The position numbers were made by a program, and so were the translations under genes. 64,000 nucleotides of DNA from Rattus norvegicus (lineage: Eukaryota; Chordata; Mammalia; Rodentia; Muridae), in NCBI RefSeq assembly GCF_036323735.1, contig NC_086026.1, forward strand, positions 48,824,039-48,888,038. The letters run 5' to 3'. The notes beneath the pieces were generated by a model. It searched no databases. It saw only the letters and a list, made by a program, of their open reading frames with translations, and was not told where the DNA came from. This document shows positions 45,956-58,606 of this stretch, piece by piece (position 1 is the stretch's first letter; each line of letters opens with the position of its first letter).

Positions 45956-47044
45956 AGATAAAAAAAATCTATCAAATGAAGAAGATTCTGTTAGACTAGA
46001 GAGGAGTTGTTTTCCCTTCCAAGTCTAAAGTACCAATTCCAATTGTGCACTGCTCTCTTATAACTTCAAACTGATTCATCTGTCTGGGAAAATGAGAATG
46101 AGGATAGAGAAATGAATGGCAAATGAGAAAAAATAATGGGAGAGAAAACTGCTTTTATTTTTACTCTTGAAATAAAATCCTGTTGACAACTAAATCAAAA
46201 TTATTTTTTTCTTTTACTACCTTGTACTAGTTAGAGACAAATACTGATATAATTCTAAACAAAAACATAGGTTCTTACTCACTTAAAAATAGCATAATTT
46301 TTGAGTATTGATTAGGAATTAACGGATAAAATAGGGTGAATTATTTAAAAAAAAAGCCAGCAATAGTTTCAGAAGCAGAGGTTCCCAGGGTCCTGAACCT
46401 ATATGATATTTTTTAAATATAGAGCTGTTCTGATGATATAAGAATGAGTAGGTTCATATCAGAGACCATCAAACATTGTTAATTCTTGTCCATATGATAC
46501 ATAGGTTCTGTGTACGTCCCAGTGACAACCTCAGTCTCATCACTATGAACATTAAAGGTTATACAACTCGAGACTATAAAGTCTTTATGTATTATGACCA
46601 AGTTCTTCAGGTCCTGTTTCTATGGTGACTACTATTCCAAACTAGCTGCTGTAGGAATACAAAAATAATCAGTGACCCAGAATTCTCAGAGACTCACCTC
46701 AAGTATTCCATCACCCATCTTACATGCATTATATATGTATATATGAATCTTATATGCATACTTATGACACTTGCACTGCTTGTCTTTCCACGTCTGTGAT
46801 CTAAATATCTGATAGAACAAATTAAATAGGGGGGTATAATTTGTTTTAGGTTGTAGGTACAGAGTCTTCATTCCAATAGAACTTATTCTTTGTGTCTGGG
46901 CCTATAATATAAAATCATGGTGGCAAAATATGTGGTAGAAACTGCTTATTTTCACAATGGTTAGAAACAGAGGGCATGAATGACAGGGCTTGTCACAAAA
47001 TACAAGCCTAACAAGCATGGCCTAGTGTAATGCTTTCTCAATAT
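45956..47044. other. Unassigned AT-rich sequence
   Basis: No gene, SINE or L1 text recognised. Contains a short TATATGTATATATG stretch near 46732. Confidence 0.4.
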
Positions 47045-50000
47045 AGATAGCTATCTTTTTTATTGACTATTTTATTACATATGACAAATGTTATCCCCCC
47101 TCCAGTTTCTTCCCTGAAACCCCCCATTCCATATCCCCCACCTCCATGAGGCTGTTCCTCCACCCTCATACTCTCACCTAACCACCCTATCATTCTCCTA
47201 CGCTGGAGCATCATGCCTTCACTGGACCCTGCGTTTACTCTCCCATTGATGCCAAACAAAGCTATCCTCCAATACATATATAGCTGGAGCCATGGGTCCT
47301 TCCATGTGTACTCTTTGGTTGGTGGTATAGTCCCTGGGAGCTCTGAGTGGTCTGGTTGGTTGATATTGTTGTTCTTCCCCTGGGGTTGCAAAACCCTTCA
47401 GCTCCTTCAGTCCTTCCCCAACTCCTCCACTGAGGTTCCTGTGCTCAGTCCAATGTTTGACTATAAGTATCCACATCTGGATCAGTAAAGCTCTGATAGA
47501 GCCTCTCAGGAGACATCCATATCAGGTTCCTGTCAGCAAGCACTTCCTGGCAAAAACAAGTGTCTAGGTTTGGTGGCTGCACATGAGATGGATCCGCAGG
47601 TGAGACATTCTCCTCCCTCAATCTCTGCTCTACTCTTTGTCCCTGCATTTTCTTTAGACATAAGCAAAATTATGGGTTAAAATTTTGTAAAAAGTGGGTG
47701 GCTCCATCCCTCAACCAGGGGCACATTAAACATCTGCATACAGTCTATAAGGGTTCTTTCTCCTCCTTGTTGGGTATTTCAGCTAATGTCATCCCTGTTG
47801 AGTCCTGGGTGCCTCTTGCTTTTCTGACATCTGGGACTTCCTGGTAGCTACCAAAGTTCCCCATCACCCATTGCTGCATACCTCTGCTCTACTTCCTGAC
47901 CCTCTGTACTCTGTACACTGTCTATCTCCTCCCAAACCTACCCCTGCCTGAAATTTTTCCTCTTCCCCTCATCTTCCTCCCAGTTCCCTCCACCCTCAAC
48001 CTTCTGTGATTATTTCCCCCCGCCAACTAGGTCTGAGGCACCCATACTTTGGTCTTCCTTTTCCTTGACCTTCAAATGGTCTGTAAGTTCATGGGTGTGC
48101 TGAGCTTCTTTCCTAATATCCACTTATCAGTGAGTACATACCATGTGAGTTCCTTTGTAACTGTGTTACCTCCCTCATGAGGATATTTTCTAGTTACATA
48201 CATTTGCCTAACAATTTCATGAAGTCATTGTTTTCAATGGCTGGGTAGTACTACATTGTGTAAATTTACTACATTTTCTGTATTCATTCTTCTGTCAAGG
48301 GATATTTGGGTTGTTTTCAGCTCCTGGCTATTATAAATAAGGCTGCTATGAACAAAGTAGAGCATGAGTCCTTGTTATATGTTGGAGAATCTTTAGGTAT
48401 ATGCCCAGGAGTGGTACAGTTGGGTCCTCAGATAGTATTATGTCCAATTTTCTGAGGAACGGCAAGATTGACTTCCAGAGTGGTTATAGCAGTTTGCAAT
48501 TGCACTAGGAATGGAGAAGTGTTCCTACTTCTTCACATCCTTACCAGTATCTGCAGTCACCTGAGTTTTTTATTTTAGCCATTCTGACTGGTGTTAGGTG
48601 GATTCTCAGGGTCATTTTGATTTGCATTACACTGAAAACTAAGGATGTTGAAGGTTTCTTTAAGTGCTTCTCAGCCATGTGAGATTCCTAAGTTGAGAAA
48701 TATTTGCTTAACTCTGTACTCCAATTTTAATATGGTTGTTCAGTTCTCTAGAATCTAACTTCTTGAGTTCTTTGTATATTTTGGATATTAACCCTCTATT
48801 GGATGTAGGATAAGTAAAGATCTTTTCCTAATCTTTGGGTTGCCATTTTGTCCTAACAAAAGTATCCTTTGTGTTACAAAAGCTTTGCAATTTTATGAAG
48901 TCCCATTTGTCAATTCTTGATCTTAGACCATAAGGCATTGGTGTTCTCTTCAGAAAGTTTTAGCCTGTGTCCAAGTAGTTGAGGTTCTTTCCTACTTTCT
49001 CTTCTATTAGGTTCAGCATAGCTTGTTTTATATAAATGTCTTTGATCCACTTGGACTTGAGCTTTGTACAAGGAAATAATAATGGATCAATTTGCATTCT
49101 TCTACATGGAGACCACCCGTTGAACCAGCACCATTTGTTGAAAATGCTGGCTTTTTTGACTGGATGGTTTTAGCTTCTTTGTCATATATCAAGTGGTCAT
49201 AGTATGTGGGTTTATTTCTGGATCTTCAATTCTGTTCCACTGATCTACTCCCCTGTCTCTGTACCAATAACATGCAGTTTTTATCACTATCGCTCTACAG
49301 CATAGCTTGAGGTCAGGGATGGTGATTCCCCCAGAAGTTCTTTTATTGTTGAGAATTGTTTTCAATATCCTAGAATTTTTTATTTCAAATTAAATTGAGA
49401 ATGGCTCTTTCTAACTCTATGAAGAATTGAGTTGGAATTTTGATGGAGATTGCATTGAATCTGTAGTTTGCTTTCATCAAGATGGCCATTTTTACTATAT
49501 TAATCCTGCCAATATATGAGCATGGGATAGCTTTCTATCTTCTGATATGTTCTTTGATTTCTTTTTTCAGAGATTTGAGATTCTTGTCATATATATCTTT
49601 CACTTGCTTGGTTAGAGTCATACTAAGGCATTTATATTCTTTGTGACTATTATGAATGGTGTCATTTCCCTAATTTCTTTCTCGGCCTCTTTAATCCTTT
49701 AAGTAGAGGAAGACTACTGATTTTCTTGAGATAATTTTATATCCAGCCACTTTGCTGAAGTTGTTTAGCAGCTTTAGGGGGTCTCTGGTGGAACTTTTGG
49801 GATCATTTAAGTATACTATCATATCATCTGCAAATAGTGATATTTTGATTTCTTCCTTTTAAATTTGTATCTTTGACCTCCTTTTGTTGTATAAGTGCTC
49901 TGGCTAGAACTTTGAGTATTATATTAACTATGTAGGGAGAGGTTGGGCATCCTTGTCTAGTCCCTGATTTTCATGGGATTGCTTCAAGTTTCTCTCCATT

Positions 50001-51545
50001 TAGGTTAATGCTGGCTCTGGTTTGCTGCATATTGCCTTTATTATATTTGGGTATGGGCCTTGAATTACTAATCTCTCAAATACTTTTAATGTTAAATTGA
50101 TGTTGTATTTTGTCAAAGCTTTTCCAGCATCTAGTGAGATGATCACATGGTTTTTTTTTTCTTTGAGTTTGTTTATATTGTGGAGTACATTGATGAATTT
50201 CTGTACACTGCATTCCTGGGATGAAGCCTATCCAATCACATTGGATTATTGTTTTGATATGTTTTTACATTTGGCTTGCAAGAATTATATTGATTATTTT
50301 TGTATCAATATTCATAATGGAAATTGATCTGCTGTAATCTTTCTTTGTTGGGTCTTTTTGTGGTATCAGTGTAACTGTGGCTTCATGGAAAGAACTGGGT
50401 AGTGTTCCTTCTGTTTCTCTTTCTTGGAATAGTTTGAGAAGTAGAGGAATTATATCTTCTTTGAAGGTCTGATAGAATTCTGGACTAAAACCAACTGGCT
50501 CTGGCCTTTTCTTTTTCTTTGGGAGACTTCTAATGACTGCTTCTATTTCCTTGGGGGTTAGAGGATTGTTTAGATGATATTTTAGATCATTTATTTTGCC
50601 CCGATTTAACTTTCATACCAGTATCTGTCTAGGAAATCATCCATTTCATCCAGGTTTTGTTGCATGTATACTTTTGTAATACGATCTGATTGTTTTTTGA
50701 ATTTCCTCAGTTTCTTTTGTTATGTCTCCCTTTCCATTTCTGATTTGGTTAGTTTGGATACTGTCTCTGAGGCCCTCTGATTAGTCTGGCTAAAGGTTTA
50801 TCTATCTTGTTGCTTTTGTCATAGAACCACCTCCAAGTTTTGTTGATTCTTTATAGTTCTCTTTGTTACTACTTCATTGATTTCAGCACTGAATTTGATT
50901 ATTTCTTGCATCTAATTCTCGTTATTGTGCTTGGTTTTTGTTCTAGAGCTTTCAGATGAGTTGTTATGATGCCAGTGTATAATCTCTAATTTATTTATGG
51001 AGGCACTAAGGACTGAGTTTTCCTCTTAGCACTGCTTTCATTGTGTCCTATAAGTTTGTATATGTTGTGCCTTCATTTTCATTGAATTTTAAAAAGTCTT
51101 TTACTTATTTTTTTATTTCTTTCCTGATCAAATTATCATTAAGTAGGTAGTTGTTCAACTTCCACATGTATGTGGTCTTTCTATTGTTTTTGTTGCCATT
51201 GAAGACCAGCCTTAATCTGTGGCGGTCCAAATGCATGGGATTTATTCAGTGATTATCTATCTGTTGAGGTTTGTTTGGTGTCCAATTATATGGTCAGTTT
51301 TTGAGAAGATACAATAAAGTGCTGAGAAAGTATATTCTTTTGATTTAGGGTGAAATGTTCTGCAGATATCTGTTAAATCCATTTGGTTCAGAACTTCCTT
51401 TAGTTTCTGTTTCCATGGTCTGTCCATCGTTGAAAGTGGGGTGTTGAAGTCTCCTACTATTATTTCATGAGGTTCAATGTGTGCTTTGAGCTTTATTAAT
51501 GTTTTTTTTTTACAAATGTGAGTGCCCTTGCAATTGGGGCATAGA
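47045..51545 (-). mobile_element. Nearly full-length L1, 3' UTR and most of ORF2
   Basis: 3' UTR to about 48110, then ORF2 antisense: GGCTATTATAAATAAGGCTG at about 48330, FADD region (TATCATATCATCTGCAAATAG) at about 49815, endonuclease region from about 50900. Many stops and indels, so inactive. Split by an L1 tail at 51546 and resumes at 52191. Confidence 0.9.
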
Positions 51546-52190
51546 ATTCATAACCAGACACTATTGCTGATGCAAAGTAGTGCATGCAGTCCGGAGCCTG
51601 ATATAGCTGTCTCCTGAGAGGCTCTGAAAAATACAGAGGCAGATGCTTGCAGCCAACCATTGAATTGAAAACATTGTCCTCAATGGAAGAGTTAGAGAAA
51701 GGACTGAGTTAGCTGAAGGGATTTGCAACCCCAAAGAAAGAACAATAATATGAACCAACAGACATCCCAGACTTTTTTTTTCTTTTTTCTTTTTTCGGAG
51801 CTGGGGACCGAACCCAGGGCCTTGTGCTCGCTAGGCAAGTGCTCTTCCGCTGAGCTAAATCCCCAACCCCCATCCCAGACTTTCTATAGACTAAATCACC
51901 AATTATGGAAAGACCCATGGCTCCAGTCGTGTATGTAGCAGAGGATGGCCTTGCTGGACATCAATGGGAGTAGAGGACCTTGGTCCTGTGAAGACTTGAT
52001 GCCCCAGTGTAGAGGGATGCCAGGATGCCAGGGCAGGGAGGCAGGAGAGAGTGGGTGGGTAGGTGGGGGAGCACCCTTCTAAGAGCGGGGGGGGGATGGG
52101 ATAGGGAGTTTCCAGAGGGAAAACTGGGAATGGGGATAACATTTGAAATGTAAATAAAGAAATCATCCAATAAAAGAAAATTATAAGAGA
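51546..52190 (+). mobile_element. L1 3' UTR tail inserted in the antisense L1
   Basis: Sense-strand 3' UTR (ATTGCTGATGC, AGAGGCTCTGAAAAATACAG, GGGGATAACATTTGAAATG, CCAATAAAAGAAAA). It carries an ID SINE of its own. Flanks AATTCATAA and AATTATAAG may be a decayed target duplication. Confidence 0.85.
51776..51870 (-). mobile_element. ID SINE with 13-bp target-site duplication
   Basis: Antisense ID with T-rich tail interrupted by C, B box GGGGACCGAACCC and head ending CCCCAACCCC. CATCCCAGACTTT lies at 51763-51775 and 51871-51883. Three levels of nesting: ID in L1 tail in L1. Confidence 0.95.
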
Positions 52191-54115
52191 GTTAATTTTG
52201 GTGGATTTTTCTTTTGATGGCTATAGAGTGTCCTTCCCCTTCCTTTTTTGATATTTTTTTAAAAAATCTATTTTTGGGGGTATTAGAATGGCTGTTCCAG
52301 CTTGTTTTTTGGGACCATTTGTTTGAAAAACTTTTTCCCTTCCTTTTACTTTGAGGTAATATCAGTCTTTGTCACTGGGATGTGTTTCCTGTATGCAGGA
52401 AAATGCTGGTTCCTGTTTTTGCATCAAGTCTTTTCATTGTGGAATTGAGTCCATTGATGTTGAGAGATATTAGGGGCCAATGATTGTTGGTTTATGTTAT
52501 TTTTGTTCTTAGAAGTGGAATTAAATTTGTGTTTCTCGTATTTTGGGTTTGTTCTAAAAAAACTAATTTCTTGCTTTTTTTTTTTTTTTTAGTGTAGTTT
52601 CCCTCCATGTGTTGGTCTTATCCTTCTATTTTCCTCTGTAGGGCTGGTGGAGAGATATTGTTTAAATTTGGTTTTGTCTTGGAATACCTTGGTTTTTCTG
52701 TCTATAGTAATTGTGAGTTTTTCTGGGTACAGTTAGTAGCCTGGGCTGGCTTCTCTTTTTCTCTTAGGGTCTGTATGACATCTGCCCAAGATTTTCTGGC
52801 TTTTAGACTCTGTTGAGAAGTCTGGTGTGATTCTGATAGGTCTGCCTTTATATGTTACTTGACATTCATTCTCTTACTGCTTTCTATATTCTTTGTTCTT
52901 TGCATTTGCTGTTTTAATTATTATGTGAGGAGAGGAATTTATTTTCTGGTCCAATCTATTTGGAGTTTTGTAGGCTTCTTATATGGTTATGGGCATTTCT
53001 TTCTTTAGGTTAGGGAAGTTTTTTTCTATAATTTTGGTGATGTTTGCTGGATCTTTGAATTGGGAATCTTCACTCTCTTTGACACCTTTAATTCTCAGGT
53101 TTGGTCTTTCATTGTGTTCTGGATTTCTTGAATGTTTTGAGATAGGAGCTTTTGATTTTTGTATTTTCCTTACGGTTGTGTTGACCCTTCAGTGGTACAT
53201 TCTACTGCTGAGATTCTCCTGTCTCTTGCATTCTGTTGCTCATGCTTGCATCTGTGACTTCTGTTCTCTTTCCTAGGTTTTCTATCTCCAGGACTTTCTC
53301 CCTTTGTGTTTTCTTCAAGGTTTCTATTCCATTTTTAGATCATTGATGGTTTTGTTCAATTCCTTCACCTGTTTTATTGTGTTCTCCAATATTTCTTTAA
53401 GGGATTTATGTGTTTCTTCATTAAGGGCTGCTACTCGTTTACATATGTTCTTCTGTATATCTTTAAGGGAGTTTTTTTTTTATGTCCTTCTTAAAGTCCT
53501 CTATCCTTTTCATAAAATGAGAATTTAGAACTGAATCTTGCTTTATAGGTATGTTGGGGTATCCAGGACTTGCTGTGGTAGGAGAACTGGGTTCTGGTGT
53601 TGCCAAGTCTAATTGTTTTCTGTCGTTTATGTTCTTACACTTGCACTTGCCTCTAGCCATCTGGTTAGCTCTGGTGTTATCTGGTCTCCCCGTCTCTGAC
53701 TGGAACCTGTCTTTTCCTTTGAGCCTGTGATCTTGTGATCCTTTATTGTTAGAATATCTGGGGAGTTAGGAGTCAAGCTGCAACTGTGGTATGAGCTGTG
53801 TGGGTTCAGATCCAGAGCTGTGTCTTTGCTCCTGGCACAGATGCAGACCAGAAGAGGAGAGGGTCTCTGGTTGGGTGGGGAATCTGTGTCCAGGGGTTGC
53901 AGGAGCCCTGATATATAGGGTATTGGGGTGGGGCTTGGGGGTCTCACCTGTGCTCCCAGATGTGTTAGAATAACTTGGAGAGTGTCAAGTTGCAACTTGG
54001 ATGTGGGCTGTGTGGGCATGCATCCAGGACCAAGACTCTGCTCCTAGCAGAAGTGGAAACTGAAAGGCATGTGGGTATTTGGCTGGGTCTAGATGCCTAT
54101 CTTAATGTTTCCTTC
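52191..54115 (-). mobile_element. Nearly full-length L1, ORF2 start, ORF1 and monomeric 5' UTR
   Basis: ORF2 N-terminus to about 52530, ORF1 to its start at 53660 (a readable N-terminus with KRIEDFKKDI coiled-coil start and PGYPNIPIKQDS), then 5' UTR. The 5' UTR has two diverged units: GTCAAGCTGCAAC at 53772 and GTCAAGTTGCAAC at 53994, a period near 222 bp. ORF1 is broken by stops. Confidence 0.9.
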
Positions 54116-54631
54116 ATGAATAAAACTGTTAACATTTGAAACCAAATATTCCAGAATTAATATTATTTCCCTATTGTTCAATATTAATTATTTTCCTCCC
54201 TCCTTCCCTCCCTCCCTCTCTCTCTCTCTTTCTTTCCTTCTTTCTTTCTTTCCTTTATTGAGAATAGATTCTCTACTCATACAATACCTCCCAACCACAG
54301 TTTTTCTTCCCTCTATTCCTTCCAGTTTCCTCACTGGTCAAAATTTCAAACCCAAGCCACCATCTGTGTATGATAAAGGCAGTAAGGCCCTTTAAATCCA
54401 AAGAAGTAGAACACTAGCACAAGGTAAAGACTCAAATTGTCAAAGAAAAGTGAAAGAACATGAAGGAAGGATTAGACTAAAGCAAAGTTGAGCCTCAGAA
54501 TGACAGAAACTAAATCTTATAGCTATATACTTAGCATGTAGAAAATCCAAAGTTGTTATTTGAGTTCCAATGGATTTAGACAGCACTGTAAATTTGATCT
54601 TGCCATTGGTAGTCCACAAAACCTCTTTCTT
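54116..54631. other. Pyrimidine tract and Lx-like tail fragment
   Basis: A (CCTC/CTTT)n tract at 54191-54257 followed by TTGAGAATAGATTCTCTACT and ACCTCCCAACCACAG, typical of an antisense Lx 3' UTR. The remainder to 54631 is unassigned. Confidence 0.5.
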
Positions 54632-55463
54632 AAGATGGCTTCACTAGTTTCTTCTACTTTCTTGAGAAATGCTCTGTATTCTTAATTTATTTAACATCCA
54701 AAGATCTCCATTCTTGCTTAGCCTTGACCATCAAAGTTTCAAGTATCACCCTGTTATGGACTGCTTGCAAATTGAAACCCATTGCCTGGCCTCAGTGATA
54801 TCCTATAAGGGTGTAATTGGAAATATCCCTGTATTTATAACCCTTGCATTTGAATGCTTACATATTTACTTAGGTTTTCAAGAAACAGGCAAGTGCCAAA
54901 CCTCAATCTATTTTCACTACATTTCTACTGGGCAAAAGCTGAGTAATGTATAATTCAGTGGTGTGCAGTAAGTTGTAATCAACCTCTATGTAAGGAGACT
55001 TGGACTTGGGAGAATGCAAAGCCATATGCACTGAGTACTTAGCTGCTAATGTGGTTCTACTTTTTTGTGGGACTAGATAACAATATTATTCATAATTCAT
55101 AAGCCAATGACATAAGTATCAAAAACTGAAGTATATATATAAAATTTCTCTCTCCATGAGTGAGTGAATGAAGTATGTATCTTTGAGTTCCTTCCTGGGT
55201 ATGGTAGCCACATGAACCATATGAACCTCTTAGTACCATTTTGATTACAAGTGGGTTCTAAACCCAGATTCATGGTTTCTGTACTCCAAGAAGCCATGTA
55301 TCCTGATAAGTATCCTGACAAAGCAGATAGCAACCATCTCTTTCTCCTCCTATGATTTGTGCCTGCATGTCAATGTACCCAGACCATGAAGTTTCTCAGA
55401 GGTTTCTATCAATAGCAAAATATTGCTACTTGTATAAGAATATTATTCAACCTGATTATTCTT

Positions 55464-55557
55464 TTTTTTTCTTTTCTATTTTTTTGGAGCTGGGGACCGA
55501 ACCCAGGGCCTTGTGCTTGCTAGGCAAGCACTCTACCACTGAGCTAAATCCCCAACC
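55464..55557 (-). mobile_element. ID SINE with 16-bp target-site duplication
   Basis: Antisense ID with the CAACCTGATTATTCTT duplication at 55448-55463 and 55558-55573. Sequence is close to the consensus head (TAGCTCAGTGGTAGAGTGC read on the - strand), so it is young. Confidence 0.95.
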
Positions 55558-57029
55558 CAACCTGATTATTCTTTATAATGTTATAATTCTTTGTAATGTT
55601 TTGGTAGTATGTGGGTACTATGAAACCCATAAATTTGCATTTTTGTCAAGTGGAAATTAACTTAAAGCCCCCATGCTGAGTGAATGGAATTTATAAGTAT
55701 GAAAAGGGACTCACTGTCTCATAATGAATGAACTCAAAGACTAGTCATAGGAAACCATGACCCAGGAAGGACAAGTCTACACCATATTAAGGCCAATGTG
55801 ATATTTTTCAGGAAGAAATATTGGACTAATATTTCTGTAACAAATACCCAGAGGTTAATTCGTATCTACCTCTTAATTTCCTTTCTAGAATGTAGGAAAA
55901 TTCAGTCAGAGTTACTACATTATTTTAGTTTAATAAAATTGGCATGATATGACTTGGCATATTTGACAATGTTGTGTTTATTTTGTCGTTTATTGCGTAG
56001 TACTACTGTAAGTACCATGGCCATGCCTAATTTAATATACTTGGAAGGTGAGCTGATTCATTTATGGCTGTGCATGAAGAATTTACTCGATAATCTGCTT
56101 ATGTTCTGTTGCAAAATGAAGCAAATAGGATGACCTGCTATAGTACAACTTGTTGGCAGATTCAGGAAATTACCCTGTGGTTGCCTGGCAACAAATGGCT
56201 GTGTGGGTTTTATGCCAATAGAATTAGAGGTGAGTGCTATTCAGAGGAAGCAGGATAAAATGTTCTCTTTCACTTATAATCAAGCTTTATTTTAACAAGA
56301 CTAGTATTATCCTTTAAACTCTACAATAAGATACTGCAGTCTATTCATATTTAGCCATCAAAGGTGAGGAAGTGCCCAGAATGATGGTTAGTTAAGCCAT
56401 CAGGATACAACATTTCCAAGTTTTCTCCTGAGGACATACAATGTTCCACTTAGTAAAAGTAAATAATCTCTTCAAGACCATTTTCAGTGAAAGCTGAAAT
56501 TCATAGGATTCATACTACTTATCCTGAGGTTACATTAAAGAATAAACAACTGGCAATGAGAAGAGAATCACAGACCAGCAGAACAAGATCCTTACAGGTC
56601 TCTCCTCCAGGAGCTCTGCAATTCAGCTTTCATGAGTCATCATCCAGTTGAAATGGGTTTTTCTGTGATGCAGCTGCCTTTAAGTGATCCACACTTCTGT
56701 TCATGACTGCTCATCCATTCCACTGTTAATAATCCCCATCAACTCATTGGGTAGGCAAGTTGGCCTTTAGTTATCTTTTAGGCTAGTGCCAGTTTCTAAC
56801 TTGTGCTTACCGTGGCATTCAGATACTGTACAACTGTTTAGTGCCCTCTGTGGAGTGAAGAGACATTTTCTTTTTCCTAACAGCATCTGTAAATACAACA
56901 GATTGGGAGTCTTTATATTCACCTGCATAGAAGTGAAGGCAACTGACTTGTGGTTTCCCAGCTACCTATTCTGCTTTCAAATAATTCTTGAGAAGACCCC
57001 CTTTAACTCTTCTATGTATTCTTCCCATA

Positions 57030-57031
<2 letters not shown>

Positions 57032-57078
<47 letters not shown>
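57032..57078. repeat. (TG)n microsatellite
   Basis: Perfect TG run present in unit C only; A and B carry a short unexpanded sequence at the matching site. Confidence 0.95.
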
Positions 57079-57079
<1 letters not shown>

Positions 57080-58606
57080 CAGGCCTGTGCCTTCAGCTTC
57101 AGGAACTTTCCTTCCTTTCTGTTGTGAGTGGCAATTCTTTCCTCATGTAGATACTGGAATGATTTGGTGATATCTACTAAGTTATTAAGTAGCAAATTAT
57201 AATGGTATCTCACAGAACTAAAATGGTATTTGGGATATTTTCTTCCAGTCAATGCCTGGTAGGTTAACAAACCCATGGTACTCTGAAAATGTTAAGCACT
57301 TTATACAATGCCTCTACTGGTAAACAATAAAGAACTTTGCATATATTATTGTACTTTGTAGTCCTTAACTGACAGCAGAGTTAATGTTCAACATCAATTA
57401 ACTATAATTTTCAAGGAATCGATCTCTTTTTTTCTGAGATACAAACAGGTTAAAATTATCCTAACACTAAAGAAAGGAACATAGGCTAACTCAACACTCC
57501 AGGAACCAGTAGTTCAGTCTTGAACTGAAAGTAATACTCCTGGGCATTGCTTTTAGGTTTTGTCAAAGATTTATATATTATATTATTATGAAATATGATA
57601 AGAAGAACTTACTAATCCACCCAGCATCTTCATCACACCTGTAAATGTGAAATAAAATGACAGGGAGAAAGGTATTTTTTTTAACAAAACACCCATATAT
57701 TTGTAAAGACTTGCCTCACCTGCTCACCTACAGTGAAAGGAGGCAGAACCTGGGGTTTTTTGCAAACTGTATATTGAGGGAGCTGTCTGCTTTTGGTATC
57801 CCAATGTGTCACTTTCAGGGTAACACATGTTTGCCTGAAAGAGTATTCTGTGTTCTCAATCGTATTTAAAGGTTTTATTTGTTTGTTTGTTTATCTATGC
57901 ATGTATAAACAATCAGGGAACCATGTGTCATGTGGGTAAATGTGTAGAACACTCCAGACAAAGGAGACTGGGAAAGACAGTGCAGGAGTCACCAAAGCAC
58001 GTGATTACACACAGTCCCATGATCCCTGTAAAAATATGGTCCATCATGAAGTTGAGAAAACCTTACTATAGTTTAATCAACATTGAGTTTTAGAACATCA
58101 GACTAAGGAGAATATATGAAGAGTTAACTGTAGGTACAGATGCAAATATGGTTATGATAAAGCAGAAGAAAATTTTCAGGCAAATAAAGATCTCAGGTTG
58201 AAAAAAATCTCAAATAGTTGGGAACCAAGGGTCAAAGTGATAAGTCTAAGAAATCTGCTGACAATGTTTATAATAGAGGCCCTTTTTCAGACTAACCTGG
58301 TAAGATATAAAAAGACTTCATTTTTGCTCTTTAATGTTCTAAAGGAACACTATGAATCAAAATTCAATTCTCATTAGCAATATATATTTCCTTTCACCTT
58401 CCCAATAGACAAACTCTGAGCATATTCAAGGGGGGGGATGAATCAATAGATATCACTAAATGATGAACACAGAAAGAACTGAATTCTTTCAGTAGATCAA
58501 GACATTTTATCACAAATTAGTTTTGCATAATATAGCACATTAACAACATCATAATACCATAACTTTGATTTATATGTCATAGATTTATCTCTATAAGAAA
58601 TTACGC

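Larger units (their letters stand above)
54632..58600. repeat. Segmental duplication unit C (start only)
   Basis: Aligns with B from about 26690 and with both A and B from about 56300. Shared landmarks include the GATGCAGCTGCCTTTAAGTG stretch near 56670 (7125 in A) and the late block near 58350. The part corresponding to the OR remnant and OR gene is not reached, because a young L1 begins at about 58607. About 600 bp at 55045-55655, including an ID SINE, has no match in B. Confidence 0.75.
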
